From assembly GCF_030143255.1 (NCBI RefSeq), contig NZ_JARJNR010000004.1, forward strand, positions 1 through 64,000: 64,000 bases of DNA. Direction: 5' to 3'. This DNA comes from Frigidibacter sp. SD6-1. Its GTDB lineage: Bacteria > Pseudomonadota > Alphaproteobacteria > Rhodobacterales > Rhodobacteraceae. Shown one piece after another: positions 9,181-18,533 of this stretch. How positions within the stretch are numbered: the stretch's first letter is position 1; each line of letters begins with the position of its first letter. The position numbers were made by a program, and so were the translations under genes. The notes under the pieces were generated by a model. It had not been told where the DNA came from and did not search any database. It was given only the letters and a program-made list of their open reading frames with translations.

Positions 9181-11985
9181 TCAGTCGGACTGTTCGGTTT
9201 CGACGCGCGCCAGACGGACGCCGCGTTCGTCGCGGATCAGCTGGTCGCCTTCGGAGATCAGCTCCTCGAACCCCGCCGCCTTCGGCTCGGGCCGTTTGGG
9301 CTTGGCCTGCAGAAGCGCCTCGCGCTCGGCCTTCTTGAAATAGATGATCTGCTTCCAGGACCGCGCGAGTTCGTCGGCGAGGACCACCAGAAGGTCGCCC
9401 GCCTGCGCCGCGGCAAGGGCGGTGTCGATTGCCTGCATCTCGCTCGGCACGAGCGATATCTGGTCGTCGGCAACGCCTGCCTTCAAAAGCTCCTCGCGCA
9501 GCATCCCGGGCACTTCCATCTCGCCCCGGCCGCGCCGGTCGTCGTCGGGCTTCAGGAAATAATGGTCGAAATGGCCCGCAAGCTCGCGCGCGGCCGCGCG
9601 GATATCCTCGTCACGCCGGTCGCCGGGCATGGCGGCCACGATCAGCCGACGGCCCTTCACGTCCAGCCGGTCGGCGAGGCTTGCCATGGCGGCGATGGCG
9701 GCGGGGTTGTGGCCGTAGTCGAGGATGACCTTGAACGGATGTTCGTCATAGACGTTCGTGCGGCCCGGCACCTGGAAGAAGGAGGTGTCGAAGGTGCGCA
9801 GCCCATGTCGGATATTGTCGAGGTCGAGCCCGAAAGCATGCGCCATTGCGCAGGCGAACATCGCATTCTGAACATTGTAGAGCGCCTTGCCCTCAAGCGT
9901 CGCGGGGATCAGATGCGACCAGAGCACCGGCATGTGAAGGCCGTTCGCATAGATCGTTATCATGTCGCCGTTCATGGCCTTTTCCAGCACCACGGCGCGC
10001 CCGCCCGCGCGGATATGTTCCTTGACCAAAGGATGATCGGAATTGGTCGTCACATAGCAGATATGCGTCGCATGCGAGAAATCGGCCATGCGCAGGCAAT
10101 ATTTGTCGTCGGCATTCAGAACGACCGTATCGGTCGCGGTTTCCACCACCACACGCTTGACGACCGCCAGTTCATCGAGCGTGTTGATGCCGCCCATGCC
10201 CAGATGGTCGGATGTCACGTTGAGGCAGGCCGACACGTCGCAGCGCTGGTAGCCGAGGCCGGATCGCACAAGGCCGCCGCGCGCGGTTTCCATCACCGCG
10301 AAATCGACGGAGGGGTCGCGCAGCACCATCTGCGCCGAGGCGGGGCCGGTCATGTCGCCCTTCACCGTCAGCTTGCCGTCGACATAGACCCCGTCGGTCG
10401 AGGTGAGGCCGACGATCTTTCCGCTGGATTTCATGATATGGGCGAGCATCCGCGACGTCGTGGTCTTGCCGTTGGTGCCGGTGATGGCGGCGATCGGGAT
10501 GCGCGACTGGGTGCCCTTGGGGAAGAGCATGTCCATCACCTTGCCCGAGACATCGCGCGGCTTGCCCTCTGAGGGCGCCACATGCATGCGGAAGCCCGGC
10601 GCTGCGTTCACCTCGACGATGGCGCCGCCCACGTCCTTGTAGCTTTTAGTGATGTCGGCGGTCAGGAAATCGACCCCGCCAACGTCGAGGCCCACGGCCT
10701 TGATCGTGCGCTCTGCCATGTCCTTATTGTCGGGGTGGCAGACGTCGGTCATGTCGATCGCCGTGCCGCCGGTCGAGAGGTTCGCGGTCGAGCGCAGGTA
10801 GAAGGTTTCGCCGGCGGGCAGCACGGTCTGCGCCGTATGACCCGCCGCCTCCATCAGGCGTTCGGCCTGGCTGTCGAGTTCGAGGTTGGTCAGCACCTTT
10901 TCATGGCCGATGCCCCGGCGCGGGTCGGAGTTCACGATGTCGATCAGCTCGGCAATCGTGTGCTTGCCGTCGCCCACCACATGGCCGGGCACGCGCTTGG
11001 CGACCGCAACGAGTTCGCCGTTCACCACGAGCATCCGGTGATCCATGCCGGTGATGAACTGCTCGACCAGGATGCCGCGGCTTTTCGATTGTTCCCTGGC
11101 CTCGCCGAAGGCCACCTCGACCTGCGCGTCCTCGGTCAGGTTGATCGAGACGCCGCGTCCGTGATTGCCGTCCAAGGGCTTGACCACGACCGGGTAGCCG
11201 ATGCGCCTCGCCGCGCGGACCGCATCGCGCGGCGAATAGACCAGGCGCTGCTGCGGCACCGGCAGGCCGAGGTCGTTCAGCATGTTGTGGGTGTCTTCCT
11301 TGTCGCAGGAGATTTCCACGGCGATATGCTTGGTCTGGCTGGTGATCGTCGCCTGGATGCGCTGCTGGAACTTGCCGTGACCGAACTGGACGAGCGAATT
11401 GTTGTTGAGCCGGATCCAGGGAATGTCGCGCTCCTCCGCCGCCTTGACGAGCGATCCGGTCGAGGGGCCGAATTCACGGCGCTGGGCGGAGAGAACGAAG
11501 CTTTTCAGTTCGGCCGCGAAATCGAACTCCGGGTCGAACTCGTAGTCGACCTTGGCTTTCAGGTCGGCGGGCAGAAGATGCATGAGAAGCCGGATAGCGA
11601 GCGCGCCCGCGTCGAGGCCCACATCGCGCTGGCGATACTCGTAGACAAGGTTGTAGCGACCCGGCTCCCCGGTCGAGCGGGTCCGGCCAAACGTGACGTC
11701 CGATCCGGCAACGCCTTGAATTTCAAGCGCGACATGTTCGGCGACATGACCGAGCCAGGTGCCGTCGCCTTCGCGCAGGCGGCGGACGAAGCCGCCGGGT
11801 TCGCGGTAGGAACAGCCATGTTCCCGCAGGCCCGGCAGCGCCTCGACAAGCGCGTCGATCCATGCCTCGCCGATCTTGGCCGACGGCCAGTCCTCCAAGA
11901 CGCCCAGATCGACGACATGGCGAATGACCGGGAACCCCGCCCAGACATTCGGACCGACAAACACATTCGTCGAGACGATCTTCAT
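9181..11985 (-). CDS. cphA: Cyanophycin synthetase
   Basis: CphA builds the nitrogen reserve polymer multi-L-arginyl-poly-L-aspartate using ATP. The 934-residue protein has the expected three parts: an N-terminal domain (about 1-165), an ATP-grasp domain (about 215-475, with 'YPVVVKPLDGNHGRGVSINL' and 'EVNAAPGFRMH'), and a Mur-ligase domain with P-loop GTNGKT (503-508), 'ETARGGLVRSGLGY' and 'LDYGHNPAA'. Length matches the family. The ATG at 11985 follows a G-rich ribosome site. It lies 30 bases after cphB and before a Mur-ligase paralogue, all leftward, so one operon is likely. Both ATP-binding motifs are intact. Confidence 0.95.
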   Translation of the reverse strand: MKIVSTNVFVGPNVWAGFPVIRHVVDLGVLEDWPSAKIGEAWIDALVEALPGLREHGCSYREPGGFVRRLREGDGTWLGHVAEHVALEIQGVAGSDVTFGRTRSTGEPGRYNLVYEYRQRDVGLDAGALAIRLLMHLLPADLKAKVDYEFDPEFDFAAELKSFVLSAQRREFGPSTGSLVKAAEERDIPWIRLNNNSLVQFGHGKFQQRIQATITSQTKHIAVEISCDKEDTHNMLNDLGLPVPQQRLVYSPRDAVRAARRIGYPVVVKPLDGNHGRGVSINLTEDAQVEVAFGEAREQSKSRGILVEQFITGMDHRMLVVNGELVAVAKRVPGHVVGDGKHTIAELIDIVNSDPRRGIGHEKVLTNLELDSQAERLMEAAGHTAQTVLPAGETFYLRSTANLSTGGTAIDMTDVCHPDNKDMAERTIKAVGLDVGGVDFLTADITKSYKDVGGAIVEVNAAPGFRMHVAPSEGKPRDVSGKVMDMLFPKGTQSRIPIAAITGTNGKTTTSRMLAHIMKSSGKIVGLTSTDGVYVDGKLTVKGDMTGPASAQMVLRDPSVDFAVMETARGGLVRSGLGYQRCDVSACLNVTSDHLGMGGINTLDELAVVKRVVVETATDTVVLNADDKYCLRMADFSHATHICYVTTNSDHPLVKEHIRAGGRAVVLEKAMNGDMITIYANGLHMPVLWSHLIPATLEGKALYNVQNAMFACAMAHAFGLDLDNIRHGLRTFDTSFFQVPGRTNVYDEHPFKVILDYGHNPAAIAAMASLADRLDVKGRRLIVAAMPGDRRDEDIRAAARELAGHFDHYFLKPDDDRRGRGEMEVPGMLREELLKAGVADDQISLVPSEMQAIDTALAAAQAGDLLVVLADELARSWKQIIYFKKAEREALLQAKPKRPEPKAAGFEELISEGDQLIRDERGVRLARVETEQSD

Positions 11986-12015
11986 AGCGGTTCCCCCCCC
12001 TTTTGTCGGCTTTCG

Positions 12016-12885
12016 TCAGCCGGTCTTGGATGTGTTTGGCAATGAGCAGAATGCCGCCGTGTCATCCGGCGGATAGGCGTGGCGACCGACAAGGTCATAG
12101 CGGCAACCTTCGCCGAGCACGTGGACCTTGAGGCCGAGAAGCGTCAGGGACTGGCCGGGCGAGGCGTCCCACATCGAGGAATGCGTGAGGCCCGAGGCGT
12201 CGACGACGGTGACGGTACCGGAACCCACGACCTCGAACAGCCCGTCGGGGCCGATGAAGGCAGCGGTATCCTCATCGATGCCGAGGCCGATGAGGAACGG
12301 GTTGTAGGAGGAGGCGGTCAGCAGGCGGCCGAGGCGGTTCCGCTCGGTGAAATGCTGGTCGATGATGACGGCATTTGTCAGACCAAGGCCGGGCGCGAGG
12401 CTGACCGCGCCGACGACCGGGGCGGAATTGCTGTCGCCGCCCGCGATCATATGTTCCGACATGATCGAGGCACCGGCAGACGTGCCCGCGACGGCGATGC
12501 CGGCGGCATTGCGGCGGCGGATCTTCTGGGCGATGCCGGTGCCGCCGAGGATGGTCGAGAGGCGCAACTGGTTGCCGCCGGTCAGGAAGATGCCGGTAGC
12601 GCTGTCGAGCATGTCGACATAGCGCGGATTGTCGCAATCGGCGCGCTTGGTGATCGGCAGGAAGTCGACCGCCGAGGCGCCCAAGCCCTTGAAGATGCGA
12701 TTGTAGTCGGCGCCGGTGGTTTCAAGTTCCGACGCGGTCGGGATCACCACGATATCGGCGCCCTTGCCGCCGGACAGTTCTACGAACCGCCGGTGGATAT
12801 GGCGTTCGCGGACGCGGTCTTCGCCCCCGCCGATCGGGATGATGAAACCGCGGGGGTTCTCTTTCAGCACAGGCGCAGGACACAT
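12016..12885 (-). CDS. cphB: Cyanophycinase
   Basis: CphB is a serine exopeptidase of the S51 family that releases beta-Asp-Arg dipeptides from cyanophycin. With the start at 12885 it has 289 residues, beginning MCPAPVLKENPRGFIIPIGGGED. It carries the nucleophile motif GTSAGAS (134-140, Ser136), 'FLTGGNQLRL' and 'GLGIDEDTAAF'. The frame is open upstream, but those residues are Arg-rich and unlike the family. It is the first gene of the cphB-cphA-Mur ligase operon; the roughly 250 bases upstream probably hold the promoter. I found no clear -24/-12 sigma-54 site there. Confidence 0.93.
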   Translation of the reverse strand: MCPAPVLKENPRGFIIPIGGGEDRVRERHIHRRFVELSGGKGADIVVIPTASELETTGADYNRIFKGLGASAVDFLPITKRADCDNPRYVDMLDSATGIFLTGGNQLRLSTILGGTGIAQKIRRRNAAGIAVAGTSAGASIMSEHMIAGGDSNSAPVVGAVSLAPGLGLTNAVIIDQHFTERNRLGRLLTASSYNPFLIGLGIDEDTAAFIGPDGLFEVVGSGTVTVVDASGLTHSSMWDASPGQSLTLLGLKVHVLGEGCRYDLVGRHAYPPDDTAAFCSLPNTSKTG

Positions 12886-13132
12886 GTTACGGGACGACCC
12901 CAGCGGTGCCAGAAGGCAGGTTGCAATTCCCCCGTCGCGGCCAGGACCAAAAGGTCGCGCCGCCCCCCGATTTGATCGCAGTCTGGCCGAGCCTTTCGGG
13001 CTCCGCAAGTGTTTTGGTGAGGCGGCACGACAGCGCCCGTCCGGCCAGCGCCTCCTCGAGCATTCCATGCACTCGTCGGGCGGCGCCCCGCGAGGAGTGC
13101 ACGCAGTGCTCGACGAGCCGCCTCTCGGTCGG

Positions 13133-13378
13133 TCAGCCGCCTTTCAGCCGTTGCAGCAGGTAGACCTCGCTGTCGGGCCTGACGGGCGCGCTGCGGCTAT
13201 TGGCAATCACCTCGCCATCGACCGCAACCGAAAGGCCCGCGGCGATGGCGGGCGCGAGGCCAGGATAGGTCCGGGCCAGCGCGTCGAAGATCTGGCCCAC
13301 GGTCGCACCTTCGACCTCGACCACCTCCTGGCCCTCGGCGAAGCGCCTCAGGCTCGACCAGAGATGGACACGCGCCAT
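13133..13378 (-). CDS. MoaD/ThiS-like small sulfur-carrier protein
   Basis: The 81-residue ubiquitin-like protein ends in LLQRLKGG, the C-terminal Gly-Gly that is adenylated and thiocarboxylated in MoaD and ThiS. The core 'VHLWSSLRRFAEGQEVVEVEGATVGQIFDAL' fits MoaD, the small subunit of molybdopterin synthase. It starts 1 base after the stop of the molybdenum hydroxylase large subunit, so it is translated with it. A dedicated cofactor-supply role for this enzyme is inference; no MoaE or adenylating enzyme lies nearby. Confidence 0.85.
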   Translation of the reverse strand: MARVHLWSSLRRFAEGQEVVEVEGATVGQIFDALARTYPGLAPAIAAGLSVAVDGEVIANSRSAPVRPDSEVYLLQRLKGG

Positions 13379-13379
13379 C

Positions 13380-15632
13380 CTAAGCCTGCCGCGCGGCCTT
13401 GATCGCCGCGAGCACCTTTGGCGGTGACATCGGCAAGCTGCGCAGCCGCACCCCCGCCGCCGCCGCGACCGCACCGGCCAGCGCGGGCAGGGGGGGCGTG
13501 ATGCCGGTCTCGCCCACGCCGCGCACCCCGTAGGGATGGCCGGGGTTCGGTACCTCGACGATGACCGTGTCGATCATCGGCAGGTCCGAGGCGACCGGGA
13601 TGCGGTAATCGAGGAAGACGGTGTTCTGCAGCCGCCCGTCGGCGCCATAGACATATTCCTCGTTGAGCGCCCAGCCGATCCCTTGCGCCGCGCCGCCCTG
13701 ATACTGACCCTCGACATAGGCCGGGTGGATCGCGGTGCCCGCGTCCTGCACCACCAGATATCGCAGAACCGTGGTGCGGCCGGTTTCAGGATCGACCTCG
13801 ACATCGACGACATGGGTGCCGAAGCTCGCGCCCACGCCGCCCGCGTTCGTTTCGTGATGACCCGAGATCGGCCCACCGGTGCCGCCCATCTTGGCGCCGA
13901 TCTCGGCGATGGTCATGGGCGGGAACTTGCCCGCGTTCGGCCCGGCGGGCTGGGCCGCGCCGTCCTTCCATTCGACGGCCTCGGGCTCGATCTCCCATTC
14001 CGCTGCCGCGCGGCGGCACATTTCCTTGATCGCCTGCCGTGCCGCCTCGACCGCTGCCTTGCCGCTTGCGAAGGTCGCGCGGCTGCCATGCGTCGGCTCG
14101 TTCACGCCAAGCGCGCCGGTCTCGACCACGTTCACCCGGACATTTTCATAGGGAATGCCCAGGGTTTCCGCCGTCATCAGCGCGATCGAGGCACGGCTGC
14201 CGCCGATGTCCGGCGTGCCGATCGAGACCTGCACCGTTCCGTCTTCGCCGATGGCGAGGCTGACGGACGTCTCGCCACCATGGTTGAACCAGAAGCCCGA
14301 GGCGACGCCGCGCCCCTGATTGGGGCCAAGGGGGATCGCGTAGTTCGGATGGGCCTTTGCCGCTTCCAGCGTCTCGACGAGGCCGATGCGGTTGTAGACC
14401 GGGCCGTAGCTCGACTTCGAGCCTTCTTTCGCAGCGTTCTTCAGCCGGACGTCGATGGGGTCGAGGCCAAGCTCACGGCACATCTCGTCCATCAGGCTTT
14501 CGACCGCGAAGGCCGCCATGGGCGAGCCCGGCGCCCGATAGGCGGCGGCTTTCGGGCGATTGGTCAGAACCTCCACCGCCTCGTGTTTCAGGGCCGGAAT
14601 GTCGTAGCAGGCAAAGGCGCAGGGCAGGGCCTCGCCGATGGGCGACATGCCGACGAAGGCACCGCCCTGCATGCGGAACATCACCTGACCGGCGGTGACG
14701 GTGCCGTCCTTCTTCATGCCGATCTTCACATCCATCGAGGCCGATGCGGTCGGCCCCGTGGCGCGCAGCACCTCGGCCCGCGACATGACGAGTTTCACCG
14801 GACGCCCGCCCGCCTTCTTCGAAAGGGCAAGCGCCAGCGGTTCCATGAAGATCGTGGTCTTGCCGCCGAAGCCACCGCCGATTTCCGATGGCGTGACCCG
14901 CAGATTCGCCGCCTCGATCCCGAGAACGGCGGCGCACATGCGGCGGATGTACCAGTGGCCCTGGGTGCAGACCCACATTTCGCCACGCCCGTCCTCGCCC
15001 ATCTGGCCGACACAGGCGTGGGGTTCGATATAGCCCTGATGGGTGGCTTCTGTCTTGTAGGTCTCTTCGCGCACGATATCGGCGGCGGCGAAACCGGCCA
15101 CGACATCGCCGTGGCCGAATTCCATATGGCGCACGACGTTGGGGTGCATGCCTTCCGGCACAGAATAATCGGCGGCACCTTCGCGGATCACCGGGGCGCC
15201 GGGCTGCATCGCCGCATCGACGTCGGTCACATGGGGGATGACCTCGTATTCCACCTCGATCAGGCGGGCAGCATCTTGTGCCAAGAGGGCCGAGGTCGCG
15301 GCGACGGCGGCGACGGCGTGGCCGTCATAGAGCGCCTTTTCACCTGCCAGCGTGTTTTCCTGCAGGTTAAGGTCCTCGCCTTCCAGTCCGGTAGGCAGAT
15401 CGGCGCGGGTGACGACCGCCTTCACGCCATCAAGCGCCAGCGCCTTGGTGGCGTCGATCCGCTTGATCTTCGCGTGCGCGTGCGGCGAGCGCACGACCGC
15501 CGCCCAGAGCATGCCGGGCAACGAGAAATCGGCGCCATAGCGCGCTCGGCCCGTGACCTTGTCGAGCCCGTCGGGCCGGTTCGGACGCGTGCCGACCAGC
15601 TTGTAACCCTTGGTGATCTCGTCCTTCGCCAT
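13380..15632 (-). CDS. Molybdenum hydroxylase, large Mo-binding subunit
   Basis: This is the molybdopterin subunit of a xanthine oxidase-family enzyme, hydroxylating a carbon of a heterocycle or aldehyde with water as oxygen donor. The 750-residue protein has the a/b hammerhead N-terminus 'DKVTGRARYGADFSLPGMLW', the cofactor segment GGGFGGKT, and the catalytic glutamate Glu708 in 'RGVGETGITPP'. The substrate cannot be assigned; the divergent PuuD-like gene hints at nitrogen catabolism. Its ATG overlaps the stop of the 2Fe-2S subunit gene (ATGA), and a MoaD-like gene follows. No XdhC maturation factor is present. Confidence 0.9.
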   Translation of the reverse strand: MAKDEITKGYKLVGTRPNRPDGLDKVTGRARYGADFSLPGMLWAAVVRSPHAHAKIKRIDATKALALDGVKAVVTRADLPTGLEGEDLNLQENTLAGEKALYDGHAVAAVAATSALLAQDAARLIEVEYEVIPHVTDVDAAMQPGAPVIREGAADYSVPEGMHPNVVRHMEFGHGDVVAGFAAADIVREETYKTEATHQGYIEPHACVGQMGEDGRGEMWVCTQGHWYIRRMCAAVLGIEAANLRVTPSEIGGGFGGKTTIFMEPLALALSKKAGGRPVKLVMSRAEVLRATGPTASASMDVKIGMKKDGTVTAGQVMFRMQGGAFVGMSPIGEALPCAFACYDIPALKHEAVEVLTNRPKAAAYRAPGSPMAAFAVESLMDEMCRELGLDPIDVRLKNAAKEGSKSSYGPVYNRIGLVETLEAAKAHPNYAIPLGPNQGRGVASGFWFNHGGETSVSLAIGEDGTVQVSIGTPDIGGSRASIALMTAETLGIPYENVRVNVVETGALGVNEPTHGSRATFASGKAAVEAARQAIKEMCRRAAAEWEIEPEAVEWKDGAAQPAGPNAGKFPPMTIAEIGAKMGGTGGPISGHHETNAGGVGASFGTHVVDVEVDPETGRTTVLRYLVVQDAGTAIHPAYVEGQYQGGAAQGIGWALNEEYVYGADGRLQNTVFLDYRIPVASDLPMIDTVIVEVPNPGHPYGVRGVGETGITPPLPALAGAVAAAAGVRLRSLPMSPPKVLAAIKAARQA

Positions 15633-16111
15633 CAGGCCGCCCCCCTCATTTCCGCCGCCGCATCCTGTACCGCGCGGACGATCTTGTCATAGCCGGTGCA
15701 GCGGCAAAGATTGCCCGCGAGCCAGAAACGGATCTCGCTTTCGCTGGGATCCGGGTTCTGTTCCAGGAGCGATTTTGCCGCGACGAGGATGCCGGGCGTG
15801 CAGAAGCCGCATTGCAGCGCGGCATGTTCGATGAACTGGCGCTGCAGGGGATGAAGTTCGCCCTCGCTCGCCATCCCCTCGATCGTTTCGACCTTCTTGC
15901 CCTCGGCCTCCACCCCCAGGACAAGGCAGGAGCAGACGAGCGTGCCGTCGAGCGTGACCGAACAGGCGCCGCAATCGCCGGTGCCGCAGCCTTCCTTGGT
16001 GCCGGTCAGGTCGAGATGGTTTCTGAGGCAGTCAAGCAGCGTCTCGCGCGGATCGGCGAGAAACTCGACGGGATCGCCGTTGACGGTTGTGGTGACGTGA
16101 ACCTTCTTCAT
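15632..16111 (-). CDS. Molybdenum hydroxylase, 2Fe-2S subunit
   Basis: The 159-residue electron-transfer subunit has the plant-ferredoxin cluster motif 'GCGTGDCGACSV' with a fourth cysteine in 'LVCSC'. The second all-helical cluster domain shows 'QCGFCTPGILV' and 'NLCRCTGY'. It passes electrons from the Mo centre to FAD. It overlaps the FAD-subunit gene upstream and the Mo-subunit gene downstream by four bases each, indicating translational coupling. Length and all eight cluster cysteines are normal. Confidence 0.95.
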   Translation of the reverse strand: MKKVHVTTTVNGDPVEFLADPRETLLDCLRNHLDLTGTKEGCGTGDCGACSVTLDGTLVCSCLVLGVEAEGKKVETIEGMASEGELHPLQRQFIEHAALQCGFCTPGILVAAKSLLEQNPDPSESEIRFWLAGNLCRCTGYDKIVRAVQDAAAEMRGAA

Positions 16112-16974
16112 TTGCTCATCCCTTTCGCCCGATCATAGGCGATCTTCGCTGCCCGGCGGGCAAGGACGCCCACCACGTCGACACGAAACTCGACCGTGCC
16201 GCGCTTGTCCGAAATCGGTTTGGCCGCCGCCGATGACGCCGCCGCGAGCCGGTCGAGCGCTGCCTCGTCGAGCGTGCTGCCGACGATCGCCTTCGCCGCC
16301 GCCTCGACCAGAAGGACGGTCGGCGCCACTGCGCCGAGCGCCACGCGCGCCTTGGCGATCCGGTCGCCGTCGAGGGTGACGTTTACCGCGGCACCCACGA
16401 CCGCAATGTCCATCTCGGTGCGGGGGATGAAGCGCAGATAGGCATCGCCGCCATGCGCGCCGCGCGGCGGCAGGGTGATCGCTGAAATCAGCTCGCCTTT
16501 CTTGAGGACGGTCCGTCCCGGACCGGTCGGGATCGCCTCGACCGGTACCTCGCGGCTGCCATCGGGGCCGGTGATGGTGACCGTGGCCCCGGCGGCGACC
16601 AGACCCGGCACGCTGTCGGCGGCGGGCGAGCCGTTGCAGAGATTGCCGGTGAGCGTCGCGCGGCCCTGCACTTGCGTGGAGCCCACGAGGTTCATCCCCT
16701 CGACCACGCCCGGCCAGTCGCCGCAGAGCGCCTCATGCGCGCCGAGGACCCGGCCGGGAACCGCCACGCCGATGCGCCAGCCGCCGTCCGCGTTGCGCGA
16801 AATGTCGAAGACGCCCGGGATATGTTTCAGATCGATCAGCTCGTCGGGCTGCACCATGCCCGCGCGCATCTGCACGAGCACATCGGTGCCGCCCGCAAGA
16901 TAGCGCAACAACCCTCCTGACGCTGCGGCGAGGCGCGCGGCCTCCTGAAAACTGGTGGGCGTGTGGTAGCGCAT
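16108..16974 (-). CDS. Molybdenum hydroxylase, FAD-binding subunit
   Basis: The 288-residue medium subunit has FAD-binding motifs typical of the CO dehydrogenase/xanthine dehydrogenase family: 'RYLAGGTDVLVQMRAG' near residues 24-39 and 'GSTQVQGRATLTGNLCNGSPAADS' near 106-129. It is first in the operon and sits behind a perfect AGGAGG site, which fixes the ATG at 16974; the longer upstream frame is not supported. About 246 bases separate it from the divergent amidotransferase gene, enough for two promoters. Confidence 0.92.
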   Translation of the reverse strand: MRYHTPTSFQEAARLAAASGGLLRYLAGGTDVLVQMRAGMVQPDELIDLKHIPGVFDISRNADGGWRIGVAVPGRVLGAHEALCGDWPGVVEGMNLVGSTQVQGRATLTGNLCNGSPAADSVPGLVAAGATVTITGPDGSREVPVEAIPTGPGRTVLKKGELISAITLPPRGAHGGDAYLRFIPRTEMDIAVVGAAVNVTLDGDRIAKARVALGAVAPTVLLVEAAAKAIVGSTLDEAALDRLAAASSAAAKPISDKRGTVEFRVDVVGVLARRAAKIAYDRAKGMSK

Positions 16975-17220
16975 GCTGCCTCCTGAGCGGGGTGGCGGTG
17001 TGAGTTCGTGTCGTCCCCCAACGCGTTGGTCGCGGGACCGTCCTTGATCAAACTCTTTGAAACGGGCGCAAACTGCAACTGGTGAATCGTTCAACAGGCG
17101 CGGCGGCGCCATCGCGGACGGCAAGGCTGGCATTCCGTGCACTGGCGTACATGCGACCGCTCGTGCGCGGGCTTCCAACTTCCGCAGTCAAAGCATATCT
17201 TCCGCGCAAGGAAGGGTGAC

Positions 17221-17979
17221 ATGCCAGCAGTTCGGCCTGTTGTCGGCATAATCGGCAACATGAATTTCATCAACGACTACCCCGTCCATGCCGGGGGGCT
17301 GAGCAATTCCGCCGCGGTGGCGGAAGTGGCGCAGTGCCTGCCGCTTCTCATCCCGTCCGATCCGCGCTTCGTCTCGGTGGATGAACTGCTAGAGGTCTGT
17401 GACGGCTTCCTTCTGACCGGCGGGCGCCCGAACGTCCACCCCGAGGAATATGGCGAGGCGGCGACCGAGGCGCATGGCGCCTTCGACCGGTCGCGCGATG
17501 CGATCACATTGCCCTTGGTGCGCGCCTGCGTCGAACTGGGGCAGCCGTTTCTCGGCATCTGCCGGGGGTTTCAGGAGGTGAATGTCGCCTTTGGCGGCAC
17601 GCTCCACCCCGAGATTCGCGATCTGCCGGGGCGGATGAACCACCGTATGCCGCCGGACGGCACGCTGGAGGAAAAATTCGCCCTGCGTCACGCGGTGCGG
17701 TTTGCCGAGGGCAGCCCGTTCCACCACCTCTTCGGAGCGGAAGAGGTGATGACCAACACGCTGCACGGACAGGGGGTCAAGACGCCGGGCCAGCGGATCG
17801 AGATCGCGGGCTGGGCGCCCGATGGCACGCCCGAAGCGCTTTACGTCCGTGATGCGCCGGGTTTCACGCTTTCGGTGCAGTGGCATCCGGAATGGAATGC
17901 CGCGAACGATCCGGTCTCGCGCCCGCTGTTCGAGGCGTTCGGCGACGCGGCCCGTGCTTTCGCTGCGGGCCGGGCCTGA
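17221..17979 (+). CDS. Gamma-glutamyl-GABA hydrolase-like class I glutamine amidotransferase
   Basis: The 252-residue protein belongs to peptidase family C26. The nucleophile elbow is GICRGFQEVN (Cys114), and the catalytic histidine sits in 'SVQWHPEW' near residue 221. PuuD in this family hydrolyses gamma-glutamyl-gamma-aminobutyrate in putrescine degradation, but no other puu genes are here, so the substrate is uncertain. GGAAGG precedes the ATG at 17221. It stands alone, divergent from the molybdenum hydroxylase genes, and converges on the DUF2478 gene 27 bases away. Confidence 0.85.
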   Translation: MPAVRPVVGIIGNMNFINDYPVHAGGLSNSAAVAEVAQCLPLLIPSDPRFVSVDELLEVCDGFLLTGGRPNVHPEEYGEAATEAHGAFDRSRDAITLPLVRACVELGQPFLGICRGFQEVNVAFGGTLHPEIRDLPGRMNHRMPPDGTLEEKFALRHAVRFAEGSPFHHLFGAEEVMTNTLHGQGVKTPGQRIEIAGWAPDGTPEALYVRDAPGFTLSVQWHPEWNAANDPVSRPLFEAFGDAARAFAAGRA

Positions 17980-18006
17980 CCTTCGGGTCCGGCGACGGGC
18001 GGCACC

Positions 18007-18519
18007 CTATTCCGCAGCCACGGCCCTGAGGTTTGACAGCCAGCGCTCCAGTGCCGCCAGATCGCCCGAAAGGGGCTTTGCGCAGCCCTCGGCGAAGGCG
18101 AGGAAAGCAGGCAGGTTCAGGGCGTTCACTCCAATGACAACCGGGATGCCCTCGGCCATCGATTCGCCTATCAGGGTGCGGAACCCCCGGCCTTCGGCCT
18201 CATGCTTGCCGAACTTGTTGAGGATCAGCACATCGGCCCCAGCGAGCCGTGGCCCGACTTCGGCGACCGCCGTTTCCAGCGCGCCGGGGTCGAGGCGGCA
18301 GCCGGTGGAGCCCGGCCCGAGGTCCTGATTGATGCGGATCACCGGCCCGTCGGGCAGGACGCGCACATCCATGTCGCAATGATGGGTGCAGGCGCGTTCG
18401 CTGTTGGTCTGCACCGTTCCGGCAACCTTCAGACCCCGGCCAGCGAGATGATCGGCGGCGGCGCGCAGGAAGGCGTCGGTTTCGCCGCGGCCGGGCAGGG
18501 ATACATAGGCGAGCGTCAT
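18007..18519 (-). CDS. DUF2478 family protein
   Basis: The 170-residue cytoplasmic protein looks like DUF2478, whose members often sit by molybdenum or nitrate genes. Visible features are 'MTLAYVSLPGRGETDAFLRAAADHLAGRG', a cysteine-histidine cluster 'ERACTHHCDMDV', and 'LILNKFGKHEAEGRGFR', which resembles nucleotide-binding folds without a standard P-loop. AGGAAAG precedes the ATG. It is the last gene of the leftward nar operon, so a role in nitrate reductase or Mo metabolism is suggested only by context. Confidence 0.7.
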   Translation of the reverse strand: MTLAYVSLPGRGETDAFLRAAADHLAGRGLKVAGTVQTNSERACTHHCDMDVRVLPDGPVIRINQDLGPGSTGCRLDPGALETAVAEVGPRLAGADVLILNKFGKHEAEGRGFRTLIGESMAEGIPVVIGVNALNLPAFLAFAEGCAKPLSGDLAALERWLSNLRAVAAE

Positions 18520-18533
18520 GTCTTTCCTGCCTT

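Noticed and set aside
12886-13132. Sigma-54 or nitrogen-control promoter upstream of cphB
   Set aside because: Some TGGC and TTGC fragments occur, but none with the fixed -24/-12 spacing. The gap also holds only a weak GAGCC/GGCTC hairpin and no convincing gene.
13536-15692. 718-codon open frame on the + strand opposite the Mo hydroxylase large subunit
   Set aside because: It is antisense to a clearly recognised gene; long antisense frames are expected in high-GC coding DNA, and its His/Asp/Arg-rich translation has no family features.
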